A stretch of 64,000 nt of DNA from SURF-21 sp964462595 (GTDB lineage: Bacteria; Actinomycetota; Geothermincolia; Geothermincolales; RBG-13-55-18): contig CAYWXM010000032.1 in the NCBI GenBank assembly GCA_964462595.1, positions 28,625 to 92,624 on the forward strand. The letters are read 5' to 3'. Under the pieces are notes generated by a model. The model did no database searches and was not told where the DNA came from. It saw only the letters and a program-made list of their open reading frames with translations. Made by a program: the position numbers and the translations under genes. Position 1 is the first letter of the stretch, and each line of letters starts with the position of its first letter. Below are positions 50,217 through 58,619 of the stretch, piece after piece.

Positions 50217-52037
50217 TCATATCTCCAGTTTCGCGGATGGCACGCGACCCTCGGGATCCAGGCCGGAAAGCTCGTATATCTCGGCGAGCATCCTTTCCAT
50301 GTTGGGCACCGAGCCGGCGTTTACCCCCTCCTCTGTCGGGGTCAGGGCCTTGGGGGGCAGGACGTCGTCGTCGCGCCCTGAGCCGCGCAGGTTGAGGATG
50401 TGCCGCTTGAGGTACCAGATGCGCCAGCCGCACTCCATCAGTTCGTCCAGGGTCCAGTCAAAACCAGTGGCGGCGCGCATCATATCCACCTGGTCTTCCA
50501 GGGAGAGGAAGGCGCCGATGAACTCGCACATGCACAGCGAGTTGAAGAGCTGCCCTACGGCCAGGCATTTCCAGGTTATACCGGCCTTGCCCTTGCTGGT
50601 CATGCCCCTGTAAGGACCCTTGAGGCCTATCTCGGGCCAGGAGCCCATGCCCCCCTCCACCAGCAGGTTGACGGAGTTGAGGTGACAGGCGCCGCGGGTG
50701 CCCATCACGTAACCCAGCCCGTAACCGTGGAAGCCGCGCGGGTCGTGGGCGGGAAAATCCATGCCGCGCACGGTGACCGCGAGCTCCGGCGCACCCAGCT
50801 CCGTGGCCAGCGCGAGCGAACCCTGGGCCATACTCTCTCCGAAACCCTCGCGGGCCGCGGTGAGCCGGATAGCCTCCAGGGCCGCCTCCATGTTCCCCCA
50901 GGAAAAATCCAGGCCGGTGCGGTCCTGCCCCGCTATGCCCTTCTCCTGGGCCTCCATGAGCACCGCGATTATCGATCCCATGGCGATAGTATCCATGCCC
51001 AGGCGGTTGCAGAGGTCGTTGGCTTTAGCCACCGCTTCCAGGCTGGGGTTCATGAGGTTGGTGCCCATCATGCACACCGTCTCGTACTCCGGACCGGCGT
51101 GCTCGTGCATGGCATAAGGGCCTTCGTCCACCTTTACCACGCGCTTGCAGCGTACGGGGCAAGCGTAGCAGCCTATTATCTTCACCAGGATGTTGTCGTT
51201 GTAATAGAAGGAATTCAGGGTATCGAGGGAATCGATCCACTCGCCCACGCTCCAGTTCTTCACCGGCACGTCGCCCGAGAACATGCCGGTGTCCAGGGCT
51301 CCGTTGGTCCCCAGCTCGTGCAGGGTACCGGCGAGGATGTGGCCCTTGAGCTTTTCCGCAAGTCGCTTGCTGATATCCCTGGCCGCTTCCGGGTCCGCAT
51401 AGCCCATCTTGCCGCCACCGCGCACCGCCACCGCCTTAAGGTTCTTCGAGCCCCTCACCGCCCCCAGGCCGCAGCGTCCGGCGACGCTTCCGATCTCGTT
51501 TACTATGGCCGCGAAGCGCACCCCGTTCTCCCCCGCGGGCCCGATCTGCATGGTGCGCACGGCACCCCCGTCACCCTTGAGTTCCCCCTGCAGGCGCTCG
51601 TCGGTCTCGTAGGCGTCCAGGCCCCACAGGTGGGAGGCGTCCCGGATCTCCGCCTTTTCTCCGTCCAGCCAGAAATACACCGGCCCCGCCGCCTTGCCGA
51701 TGAACACGATGCCGTCGTACCCGGCCTGCTTCACGCTCGCCCCGAACGAGCCCACGACGTTGCACTCCCCCCACAGGCCGTTCAGGGGAGACATGGCCAC
51801 CACCGAGGACCTGCCGCTGCCGGGAAAGCTGCTTCCGGTCAGGGGGCCATCCATGAACATTAGGGGATTATCGGGCGAGAGGGGATCCACCAGGGGGTCC
51901 ATCTCCTTGATAAAAAGATAGGCGGCAAGACCGGTGCCGCCGACATACTTGCGGTACAGCTCCTCCTCGAGTTCCTTCACCATTACCGTTCCGGTGCCCA
52001 TGTCGACATGGAGATAACGCGCGGCAAAACCTTTCAT
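50217..52037 (-). CDS. aldehyde ferredoxin oxidoreductase family enzyme (tungsten type)
   Basis: 606 residues, standard AOR length. The N-terminal domain starts G-F-A-A-R-Y-L-H-V-D-M-G-T-G and has Y-V-G-G-T-G-L-A-A-Y-L and G-R-S-S-V-V-A-M-S-P. Cofactor-contact segments include G-S-V-A-G-R-C-G-L-G-A-V-R-G-S-K. The [4Fe-4S] cluster is bound by C-Y-A-C-P-V-R-C plus a distal Cys in N-S-L-C-M-C-E-F. G-M-D-F-P-A-H-D-P-R-G-F-H-G lines the active site. AORs interconvert acids and aldehydes with ferredoxin and a bis-pterin tungsten; some relatives serve in class II benzoyl-CoA reduction. No tungstopterin genes are adjacent. The ATG follows GGGAGGAAAAGC. Confidence 0.9.
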   Translation of the reverse strand: MKGFAARYLHVDMGTGTVMVKELEEELYRKYVGGTGLAAYLFIKEMDPLVDPLSPDNPLMFMDGPLTGSSFPGSGRSSVVAMSPLNGLWGECNVVGSFGASVKQAGYDGIVFIGKAAGPVYFWLDGEKAEIRDASHLWGLDAYETDERLQGELKGDGGAVRTMQIGPAGENGVRFAAIVNEIGSVAGRCGLGAVRGSKNLKAVAVRGGGKMGYADPEAARDISKRLAEKLKGHILAGTLHELGTNGALDTGMFSGDVPVKNWSVGEWIDSLDTLNSFYYNDNILVKIIGCYACPVRCKRVVKVDEGPYAMHEHAGPEYETVCMMGTNLMNPSLEAVAKANDLCNRLGMDTIAMGSIIAVLMEAQEKGIAGQDRTGLDFSWGNMEAALEAIRLTAAREGFGESMAQGSLALATELGAPELAVTVRGMDFPAHDPRGFHGYGLGYVMGTRGACHLNSVNLLVEGGMGSWPEIGLKGPYRGMTSKGKAGITWKCLAVGQLFNSLCMCEFIGAFLSLEDQVDMMRAATGFDWTLDELMECGWRIWYLKRHILNLRGSGRDDDVLPPKALTPTEEGVNAGSVPNMERMLAEIYELSGLDPEGRVPSAKLEI

Positions 52038-52155
52038 GCTTTTCCTCCCACTACAGGCTGATTACCCTTCACCCAGGGTCCTTCTCCACGGGCCGTCGCG
52101 GCCACGTGTCCCCGTTCCTCTGTCTCCCCCTGCCTCCCCGCCTTACCGCAAGCCT

Positions 52156-53016
52156 TCAGGCCCCCGGCCTATCGCTGGCCGGGGGCCTGACGCCCCAGAC
52201 ATAGACACAAGGCAGTATATCGCGGTAGGAAGGTTTGAGTGACTGCGCGGCCAGCCGCCGCGCCACCCTCCTGATCTCATCTTCGGACGCACCGTGCCCG
52301 CGCCAGCAGGCCGCCAGGCTGAACTCGCCGGGCAGACCGCTTTCGAACTCCTCCAGGGCTTCCTCCTCGCCAGCGAAGGGGCGGGTCACATCCGCGTGCC
52401 AGGTGAACGAGTCCACATCCTCGAAACCCGCCTCGACGACGGCCTTCACGAGATCCGTGCGCTCGAACGAGTATGCCGGGTGCTGCCTTTCCAGGATCTG
52501 GCGCAGCTTTGCCCAGAGATAGGCCTCGTCTCCCCAATCGAGGGTCAGTTCCTCCTCCAGGAGAACCGGCTCGAAGATTGACAGTACGCCCCCGGGGCGC
52601 AATACGCGCGCGGCCTCCCGCAGTACGCTCGAGAGGTCCGGCATGTAGCTCAACACCGACCTCGCCACCACCGCGTCAACCGCGCCCACGTCCAGTGGCA
52701 CGCTGGATATATCGGCCCGCAATGTGCGCAGATTGCCGAGACCCATCTTCCCGGCCCTGTCCATCAGCTTATCCAGCGCCTCCGGGCTGGAGTCCACCGC
52801 GAACACCAGCCCCTCCGGCCCCACCAACCGGGCCGCTTCGAGTGATAGAAACCCCATGCCGCATCCCAGGTCCAGCACCCGGGAACCAGCCTTCAGACCG
52901 GCCTTGTGCACGACGCGGTCCCTCACCTGCGAACGAAGTATACGCAGCTGGCGGTCGCCCGCGGCTCCCTCGCCGTCCGCTTCATCCAACCACTTAGCCC
53001 AGATGTCTGCCGGCAA
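52156..53016 (-). CDS. class I SAM-dependent methyltransferase
   Basis: 286 residues from TTG 53016, nine bases after the stop of the SCP2 gene. SAM motif I is V-L-D-L-G-C-G-M-G-F-L-S (about 48-59), motif II F-A-V-D-S-S-P-E-A-L, then L-R-A-D-I-S-S-V-P-L-D and V-L-R-P-G-G-V-L-S-I-F-E-P. The closest style is small-molecule or arsenite-type methyltransferases; the substrate is unknown. It follows an SCP2-domain gene, so a lipidic substrate is possible. A GC hairpin overlaps its stop codon. Confidence 0.83.
   Translation of the reverse strand: MPADIWAKWLDEADGEGAAGDRQLRILRSQVRDRVVHKAGLKAGSRVLDLGCGMGFLSLEAARLVGPEGLVFAVDSSPEALDKLMDRAGKMGLGNLRTLRADISSVPLDVGAVDAVVARSVLSYMPDLSSVLREAARVLRPGGVLSIFEPVLLEEELTLDWGDEAYLWAKLRQILERQHPAYSFERTDLVKAVVEAGFEDVDSFTWHADVTRPFAGEEEALEEFESGLPGEFSLAACWRGHGASEDEIRRVARRLAAQSLKPSYRDILPCVYVWGVRPPASDRPGA
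52157..52189 (-). terminator. 13-bp GC stem overlapping the methyltransferase stop codon
   Basis: CAGGCCCCCGGCC (52157-52169) pairs perfectly with 52177-52189 around a seven-base loop. The stem includes the stop codon and the last ten codons. No T-run follows, so it may end the transcript by another route or protect the 3' end from decay. Confidence 0.45.
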
Positions 53017-53025
53017 TGCTGCGGG

Positions 53026-53460
53026 TCAGTCCTCCTCTTCCTCCTCGATGATCAGGTCCTCCAGGCCCTTCTCCTCGAGAAGTCCTGTATAGATATCGTA
53101 GGCAGGCTTGATCACGGGTAGCATCTTGAGCAGTTTCGGCACCGAGCCCTCGGCCTGGATCTCCCCGCTGGAAAGGGCTCCCAGCAGGTTGAGCTGCCCG
53201 CACCAGAAAACGTGTGCCGTATCCAGTTCCATGGACAGGGTCGCATCGGGCTCCAGCTCCTCGGGCGGCCCGCCGGGATATACCTTTACCTCATCTCCCC
53301 TGCAATCGATCCAGTATTCACCCACCGGGTTGACGTAGGCGAACTTGACCAGCAGGTTGGAATCCAGGGCCTTCTGCCGGATGGCATCGTCCTTCATCAA
53401 GGTATCGAACACCGCCACCAGCAGGTCGTAGAACACCTGGATATCTTCGAAATACGGCAT
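53026..53460 (-). CDS. SCP2-type sterol/lipid-binding domain protein
   Basis: A 144-residue protein with the SCP2 plan: an N-terminal helix region, strands K-F-A-Y-V-N-P-V-G-E-Y-W-I-D and D-A-T-L-S-M-E-L-D-T-A-H-V-F-W, the G-E-I-Q-A-E-G-S-V-P-K-L motif that corresponds to the G-x-L-x-x-x-G-D lipid-pocket helix, and an acidic tail E-E-E-E-E-D. Such proteins carry acyl chains or sterol-like lipids. The ATG follows GAGAGGAGGAG. It heads a two-gene unit with the methyltransferase. Confidence 0.8.
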   Translation of the reverse strand: MPYFEDIQVFYDLLVAVFDTLMKDDAIRQKALDSNLLVKFAYVNPVGEYWIDCRGDEVKVYPGGPPEELEPDATLSMELDTAHVFWCGQLNLLGALSSGEIQAEGSVPKLLKMLPVIKPAYDIYTGLLEEKGLEDLIIEEEEED

Positions 53461-53873
53461 ATCGCTCCTCCTCTCAGGGTTATCACCATCACGCTATATC
53501 CTTTATCTCCACAAGCATCCTGCTTGAATCATCCATCCCCTTGTTCGCGCCGGGGAGAGGATGGTGCAAGGGCCCTCCGATGCTTCTCTTTCGTCCTAGG
53601 AGGGGTTTTATTGGACCTTTACCCGGAAGGCCCTTCACCAAACTTCTTACCGCCCCGTTTTCCCGCATGGCCGGCAGGCCACGCCAATACGGCTTGGCTT
53701 TCGGGGGGCCGGGAACGGTAAAAAACCCTGATATGCAAAAAGGGGATAAAAGAAAACGTGCCTTGCGGCGCGCGGACGAGGATAAATTAACACGGCGCCA
53801 GCCGGTATGTCAATGGACCGGGCCCGCAACGCTGCCGTCGAGAAAGGAATCCCCCGACCTGGCAGCTTCGGCC
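53461..53873. other. gap without recognised gene
   Basis: 413 bp between the SCP2 gene and the HAD phosphatase gene, both on the minus strand. I find no ribosome-site-supported frame, repeat or strong hairpin apart from the SCP2 ribosome site at the left edge. Confidence 0.4.
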
Positions 53874-54608
53874 TTACCGCCGGGGATCGGGTGCTGGCTC
53901 CGGGCCGGGAAAGAGGCCGAGCAGGGCCGGCGGGTCGGGAATCCAGTAATCGGGCTTCTCCGCCAGCAGCACCTCGCGCTCAAACGGGCCCCATGCCACG
54001 GCCCCCGCCAGCACCCCCGAGGCATGGGCGCAGCGCAGGTCGTAGGGGCTGTCGCCGATGAAAGTAGCCTTTTCGGGCGATGCTCCCAGCCTCCGCAGCG
54101 CCTCGAACACGGGCTCGGGATCGGGTTTATGCCTCGTGGTGTCGTTGGCGGTGATCACCACCTCGAAAAAGGGATCGAGGCGAAAGAACTTCAGGTCGGG
54201 ACCTGCGCTCGACATACGCTTGGAGGTCACCAGGCCCAGGCTGTATCCCCTCTCCACCAGCCCGGCAAGCGCCTGCCCGATGCCGGGGAACTCCCGTGCC
54301 AGCTCGTCGTGATACCGGTCATAGACTCGCTGGTATAGATAGAATATCTCCTCCGCCCGCTCCGGATCGATATCCCTTGCCTGCAGATGCAGGGGCCTCC
54401 CTATCTCGGCGAGGATCTGCGCTTCGCTGCGCGGCGGCAGGCCGAGGATGCGCAGGGTCTCCTGGAAGCAGAAGACGATGAGCTGGATGGTATCGGCCAG
54501 TGTGCCGTCGAGATCGAAAAGTATGTAACGTATGCCACCAAGCCCGGCGAACCCGTGTTCTTCGGCAACCGTATTATCTTCGTTGGCTATATTTTCGCTC
54601 ACTTCCAC
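53874..54608 (-). CDS. HAD-family phosphatase (phosphoglycolate-phosphatase-like)
   Basis: A 244-residue HAD hydrolase. Motif I is F-D-L-D-G-T-L-A-D-T at about 32-41, motif II L-V-T-S-K-R (about 120), and motifs III/IV K-P-D-P...F-I-G-D-S-P-Y-D (about 165-190), with a helical cap after motif I as in Gph/PpaX proteins. Dephosphorylates a small phosphate ester; substrate not predictable. The GTG start at 54608 leaves an acidic 25-residue lead, so the true start may be later, though no better ribosome site is visible. Confidence 0.85.
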   Translation of the reverse strand: MEVSENIANEDNTVAEEHGFAGLGGIRYILFDLDGTLADTIQLIVFCFQETLRILGLPPRSEAQILAEIGRPLHLQARDIDPERAEEIFYLYQRVYDRYHDELAREFPGIGQALAGLVERGYSLGLVTSKRMSSAGPDLKFFRLDPFFEVVITANDTTRHKPDPEPVFEALRRLGASPEKATFIGDSPYDLRCAHASGVLAGAVAWGPFEREVLLAEKPDYWIPDPPALLGLFPGPEPAPDPRR

Positions 54609-54699
54609 GTCCCGTCAGATAACCGTCCCGGATCCCGCGGATGCAGGCAGGAGCTGGGTCCGGTACGTTCCGGATACACGAGGGCCGCGAAAGACGCCA

Positions 54700-55329
54700 T
54701 CAAGATGCCTGGCGAAGGTGATAGGTGTCGTTGACCAGCGTGACCATGGATGTTTCCGGTATCCCACCGTCAAAATACCTGACGCAGGAGATGGAGGCCA
54801 GGTCTATCTGCAGGCGGAACATATCGTCCATGTCCATCTTGAGCGCCTCGCAGAGGATGCCGCGGATGGGGCCTCCATGGGCTACGACGAGCACCTGTTC
54901 CTCCCCTTTATGGCGGGAAGTTATCTCGCGGATAGAGGACATGACCCTTTCCTTGACCGCGTTGAAGTCCTCTCCACCCGGAATGTTCACCTGGGAGGGG
55001 TTGCGCATCCAGCGCTCCACCCTTTCGCTGTCCTCCTGGAAGAGTTTCGCGACAAACTGGCCATCCCACTCCCCCATGTCCACTTCCATCAGGCCCTGCA
55101 CGGCCTCTACCTCCAGGCCGTGCTCCTCCGCCACGGGACTGGCCGTCTCCAGGCAGCGCCTCAAGGGGCTGCAATAGACGGCGTTCAGCATCGTGCCGCT
55201 AAAGAAGTCCTTCACGCGCGCGGCCTGTTGGTGACCATTATCGTTGAGGCCCACATCCAGGCGACCCAGCAGGCGGTGCTGGACGTGGTAATCGGTCTCG
55301 CCATGCCTTAAAAGAAATACTGTTCCCAT
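54700..55329 (-). CDS. histidine phosphatase family protein (phosphoglycerate-mutase-like)
   Basis: 209 residues. The catalytic histidine is in the N-terminal L-L-R-H-G-E-T-D (residues 8-13), followed by L-G-R-L-D-V-G-L-N-D-N-G, the second arginine in V-Y-C-S-P-L-R-R-C-L-E-T, the acidic E-V-D-M-G-E-W-D-G-Q and the second histidine in V-V-A-H-G-G-P-I-R. All residues of the phosphohistidine mechanism are present. Resembles CobC/GpmB-type phosphatases. It probably belongs to the leftward run of genes that includes RNase HI and Nif3. Confidence 0.87.
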   Translation of the reverse strand: MGTVFLLRHGETDYHVQHRLLGRLDVGLNDNGHQQAARVKDFFSGTMLNAVYCSPLRRCLETASPVAEEHGLEVEAVQGLMEVDMGEWDGQFVAKLFQEDSERVERWMRNPSQVNIPGGEDFNAVKERVMSSIREITSRHKGEEQVLVVAHGGPIRGILCEALKMDMDDMFRLQIDLASISCVRYFDGGIPETSMVTLVNDTYHLRQAS

Positions 55330-55454
55330 GTTTCCTCATTCTATCCGTGTAAGCCGGCAGGTGGCAATGACGCCCGCCCCGGCGTGGGACCCTGGTTCCC
55401 TCGAGATGCCTTCCCAACCTGACGGACCGCGGACGCTATCGCGCGTTCCCATGT

Positions 55455-56042
55455 CTATAAAGCCTCCCCGGAGTATCCATGCTCGTAACTCTCCAGCGAA
55501 GGAGAACGGCCGCATACCAGGAACCCGGCTAGGGTACGCGCGTTCTTCACCCCCAGGTAGCGAAGGGATGCGCAAAGAAGCGCCACCCCCGCGAGCTCGC
55601 TGGTCCAGAAAAGCGGATCGCCCAGGTATTCCCGGATCTGTTCCAGGATGCTTCCGGTGGACGGATGCCTCTCGAAAGGCCCCAAAGCCGGCCAGTAGGC
55701 GGTGGCGGGCTCGATCCATATGCGGTCCAGCACCAGGTGGCTGGCTACCCCGCAGGCCAGGAGCAGGATGCGGCTGTCTCCTCGCCGCCTCCACTCGTAT
55801 GTCCCGGCGACGAAGAGGAGTATCGACAGGGCGATGGTGTGGGTGAAGATACGGCCGTTCTCGAAGTAGGGCTTGAAGAGTACCTGGCCCACCGTCTTAT
55901 CTACCAGGTCCGGCAGCACCGCCCCGGCGAGCAGCCATCTGAAGTCGGGGGCCTTATGCGCGAAACCCCGTTTCTCTCCCCAGCAGCCCGCCACCAGTGC
56001 AGCGGGCGCTACGGTAAATCCGAGATGGGCGGCGAGGAACAC
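55455..56042 (-). CDS. membrane-bound metal-dependent hydrolase (YdjM family)
   Basis: 195 residues with about four hydrophobic helices. The family signature is visible: N-terminal A-A-H-L-G-F (metal His), L-A-G-A-V-L-P-D-L-V-D-K, R-I-F-T-H-T-I-A-L-S, and V-A-S-H-L-V-L-D-R-I-W. These polar residues inside membrane segments are conserved across the YdjM/LexA-regulated family. Substrate unknown, perhaps a lipid or envelope component. GTG start with GGAGGCATAAAGC ahead of it, overlapping the stop of the RNase HI gene. Confidence 0.8.
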   Translation of the reverse strand: MFLAAHLGFTVAPAALVAGCWGEKRGFAHKAPDFRWLLAGAVLPDLVDKTVGQVLFKPYFENGRIFTHTIALSILLFVAGTYEWRRRGDSRILLLACGVASHLVLDRIWIEPATAYWPALGPFERHPSTGSILEQIREYLGDPLFWTSELAGVALLCASLRYLGVKNARTLAGFLVCGRSPSLESYEHGYSGEAL

Positions 56043-56045
56043 GCT

Positions 56046-56600
56046 TTATGCCTCCGGCTCCACCGTGTCCACGGGGAAGAGGGCCGGCTGTCCCTCCTCG
56101 GGCTCGGCCTTCTTGCGCTGAGACCTGCGCCGGGTGAGCGCGCTGTCATCAAGGGCCTGGTTGGCCAGGCCGTCCGCCTCGGCGTTTTCCTCGCGGGGGA
56201 TATAGGCAATATCCCATTCCCTGTAGCGGCGCAGCATGGACAACACCTGGGCGTTCGGGCTGAAAAGCGTCTTCTCCCTGACGCGGTATTCCCCTTTGAC
56301 CTGCTTCGCCATAAGCTCGCTGTCGGTATATACGCGCAACCTGTCCACCTCGAAAACCGAGAGCATCCGCAATGCATGTACCAGCGCCGTGTATTCGGCG
56401 TAATTGTTGGTGGTTTCGCCGATGGTCTCGCCGAACGCGGCGACCCTCTTTCCCTGCCGGGTCAATACCACCACCCCTATGGCGGCGGGCCCGGGGTTCC
56501 CGCGCGCGGCCCCGTCCACGTAGACGTGCAGCTCGTCGAAACGCCTCGCGCCTTGAAAGGCGGGCTCCACCACGCTCCTCTTGTTCTTTCTCTTCTCCAA
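56046..56600 (-). CDS. RNase HI-family protein
   Basis: A 184-residue frame from TTG 56600; GTG codons ten residues in have a better AAGAGGAG site, so the product may be about 174 residues. Catalytic acidic residues lie in V-Y-V-D-G-A-A-R-G-N-P-G (first Asp), N-N-Y-A-E-Y-T-A-L (Glu), V-Y-T-D-S-E-L-M (Asp) and E-N-A-E-A-D-G-L-A-N-Q (last Asp). The short actinobacterial RNase HI form hydrolyses the RNA strand of RNA-DNA hybrids. The order Nif3, zinc-ribbon, RNase HI is a conserved actinobacterial arrangement. Confidence 0.88.
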   Translation of the reverse strand: MEKRKNKRSVVEPAFQGARRFDELHVYVDGAARGNPGPAAIGVVVLTRQGKRVAAFGETIGETTNNYAEYTALVHALRMLSVFEVDRLRVYTDSELMAKQVKGEYRVREKTLFSPNAQVLSMLRRYREWDIAYIPREENAEADGLANQALDDSALTRRRSQRKKAEPEEGQPALFPVDTVEPEA

Positions 56601-56643
56601 TCTCCACCGCCTCGTCCGGGCCCGGGTCCCCTGGCCGTCCCCT

Positions 56644-57351
56644 CTATTTCATCAGTATGCGGCCGCAGTTGGTGCAGGTAAACACGCCGTCAGATTTCAG
56701 AAAGCGATCGTATTCGATCCCGGGAAGCTCTACCCGGCATCCCTGGCACACGCCGTCTATCACCTTCACCACCGCCAGGTTGTGCTTGCTCTTGAGCAGC
56801 CCGTCATAGAGCTCCAGCAGCTCTTCGTCAAGCTGGGAGCGCAGCTCGCTACGCTTATTCTCCAGCTCGGCGACCTCCGCCATGATCTCCGCTATATCCC
56901 CCTCGAGCACTGCTCTTTTCTCTTCTATCTCAGCCTGCAGCCGTTTTCGCCTCGATTGCATCTCCTCGAACTCGGCCTTGTCGGCATCCTGGCGCTCCAT
57001 CTCCTCCAGCAACTCGGTTTCCAGCTCGTCCTTCTTCTTCTTCAGCGAGCGCACCTCGGCTTCCAGCCCGCGCAGCTCTTTCTGGTTGGTGACCTTGCCG
57101 TCGTAGAGCTTGCTTTCCTCGCGGCTAAGCTTCTCCTCCAGGGCTCGCACCCTGTCTTCCATCCCGCGCTGGTCCTTGAGCAACCTCTGCAGGGAAGCGG
57201 AAGCATCCTCTATCCCATCGGCCATCTCCACGTCTTTCTGTTCGAGCTCCTCGAGTTCCTTTTTCCCGGCGTGTTTTTCCTCCCGGCTGCGCAACTCCGA
57301 GATGCTGGTATCCAGTTCCTGAACCTGATATAAAGCCTCAAGCTGATTCAC
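56644..57351 (-). CDS. coiled-coil protein with C4 zinc ribbon (PF02591-type)
   Basis: 235 residues: about 170 of coiled coil (L-E-A-L-Y-Q-V-Q-E-L-D-T-S-I-S-E-L-R...) followed by a C-terminal four-cysteine ribbon C-Q-G-C...C-T-N-C-G-R-I-L. Family members are found in most actinobacteria beside Nif3 and RNase HI and are thought to bind nucleic acid or act as adaptors. The start GTG 57351 overlaps the Nif3 stop in a GTGA arrangement and follows GGAGGT by five bases. Confidence 0.87.
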   Translation of the reverse strand: MNQLEALYQVQELDTSISELRSREEKHAGKKELEELEQKDVEMADGIEDASASLQRLLKDQRGMEDRVRALEEKLSREESKLYDGKVTNQKELRGLEAEVRSLKKKKDELETELLEEMERQDADKAEFEEMQSRRKRLQAEIEEKRAVLEGDIAEIMAEVAELENKRSELRSQLDEELLELYDGLLKSKHNLAVVKVIDGVCQGCRVELPGIEYDRFLKSDGVFTCTNCGRILMK

Positions 57352-58472
57352 TTGGCACCTCCGGCGACCCAGGGATCCGTATGCTCTTCCGAGACGGTTA
57401 TCTCCACCTCCAGGCCCGCCTCTCGCGCCCTTTCGTCCAGCAAGGACGCGAGGTGGGGCACCACCGGCCTCTCGGTCTGATAGTGACCCGCGTCTATGAT
57501 GGCAAGGCCTGACTCGACCGCCTCCTTCGCCTCATGATAACCGACATCTCCGGTTATCAGCACCTGTGCGCCCGCACCGAGTGCCGCCACGGCCAGTTTG
57601 GCCCCGCTTCCACCGCAGACGGCGACTCTGCTCACCGCCGTGGCGGGATCGCCGGCCATGCGCAGCGGGGGATCGCCCAGCAGCGTGCGGCACCTGCGGG
57701 CCAGTTCACCCAGGCTCATTGGAGCGCGAAGGTCACCCACCATGCCCAGGCCGGCCCCGGATATGCTGTAGGTGCGATAGAGATCGTAGACCGGCTTTTC
57801 ATAGGGATGGCTGTAGAGCAGGGCTTTCAATGCCTGTGCGAGCCTCTCCCCACCCAGCAACACCTCCAGCCGGGCTTCCCTTACCTCATTACGTACGCCA
57901 TCTTTCCCGTAGGCGGGATGCGAATCGGGCCCGGGGACAAAAGTCCCCGTTCCCTCCACTCGGAAAGAGCACCCGCTATAGCCGCCGATGTTTCCGGCGC
58001 CGGCTTCGAAGAGCGCGGAGCTCACCGCGGCTACGCTCTCGGGAGGCACGAAAGTGACCAGCTTGTACCGATCCGCCGATGGCGACTCCGTAAGCGGTGA
58101 TTGGTTTTCCAGGTTGAAAAATGCGGCCAGGGCGGCGCTGACCCCGTGAGGGGAAGCGTCCAGGCTGGTGTGCGCGGAATATACGGCCAGGCCTGCGAGA
58201 AGCGCATCGCGCAGCATGGCGGCCCGGGGCTCGTCCGTCACCAGCCGCTTAAGGGGGTGGAATATGGGGGGGTGGTGGCAGACGATCAGCCCCGCCCCGC
58301 GGCGTCGCGCCTCCTCCAGCACCACCGGGCTTACGTCCAGAGAGACCAGCACCGCGTTTATCCGCGCCAGCGCCGAGCCTAACTGCAGGCCGGCGTTGTC
58401 CCAGTCCTCGGCGAGGCGTGGCGGCGCAAGCTCCTCCAGCAAGGTCACGATATCGCTCACTGTGCAGCTCAT
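57348..58472 (-). CDS. Nif3-like dinuclear metal-centre protein (YqfO type)
   Basis: 374 residues, the long Nif3 form with an inserted PII-like domain in the middle (about 130-240: Y-K-L-V-T-F-V-P-P-E-S). Metal ligands: I-V-C-H-H-P-P-I-F-H-P-L (about 64-74), H-T-S-L-D-A (about 102) and the C-terminal D-A-G-H-Y-Q-T-E. The family forms toroidal hexamers with two metals per subunit; reported roles include GTP cyclohydrolase I type activity, none settled. ATG follows TTGGAGG; the promoter TATAAT lies 34 bases upstream. It heads the Nif3, zinc-ribbon, RNase HI operon. Confidence 0.9.
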   Translation of the reverse strand: MSCTVSDIVTLLEELAPPRLAEDWDNAGLQLGSALARINAVLVSLDVSPVVLEEARRRGAGLIVCHHPPIFHPLKRLVTDEPRAAMLRDALLAGLAVYSAHTSLDASPHGVSAALAAFFNLENQSPLTESPSADRYKLVTFVPPESVAAVSSALFEAGAGNIGGYSGCSFRVEGTGTFVPGPDSHPAYGKDGVRNEVREARLEVLLGGERLAQALKALLYSHPYEKPVYDLYRTYSISGAGLGMVGDLRAPMSLGELARRCRTLLGDPPLRMAGDPATAVSRVAVCGGSGAKLAVAALGAGAQVLITGDVGYHEAKEAVESGLAIIDAGHYQTERPVVPHLASLLDERAREAGLEVEITVSEEHTDPWVAGGAK

Positions 58473-58505
58473 TTAACCTCCAATTCCCATGTGAAATTCA
58501 TTCCC

Positions 58506-58511
58506 ATTATA
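58506..58511 (-). promoter_or_regulatory. -10 box TATAAT of the Nif3 operon
   Basis: TATAAT on the minus strand, 34 bases before the Nif3 ATG. The -35 region is poor. For the divergent metallophosphoesterase gene, TATACT at 58578-58583 is a possible -10 box. Confidence 0.4.
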
Positions 58512-58619
58512 CGGGTAGCCGGCGGCAGGTAGATAGTGCACCGGCAGGTCCCATGCCTATGGGGACATCGAGTTTGCTATACTCATGCATTGACCGGTGG
58601 ATTCACGAGATAGAAGGCG

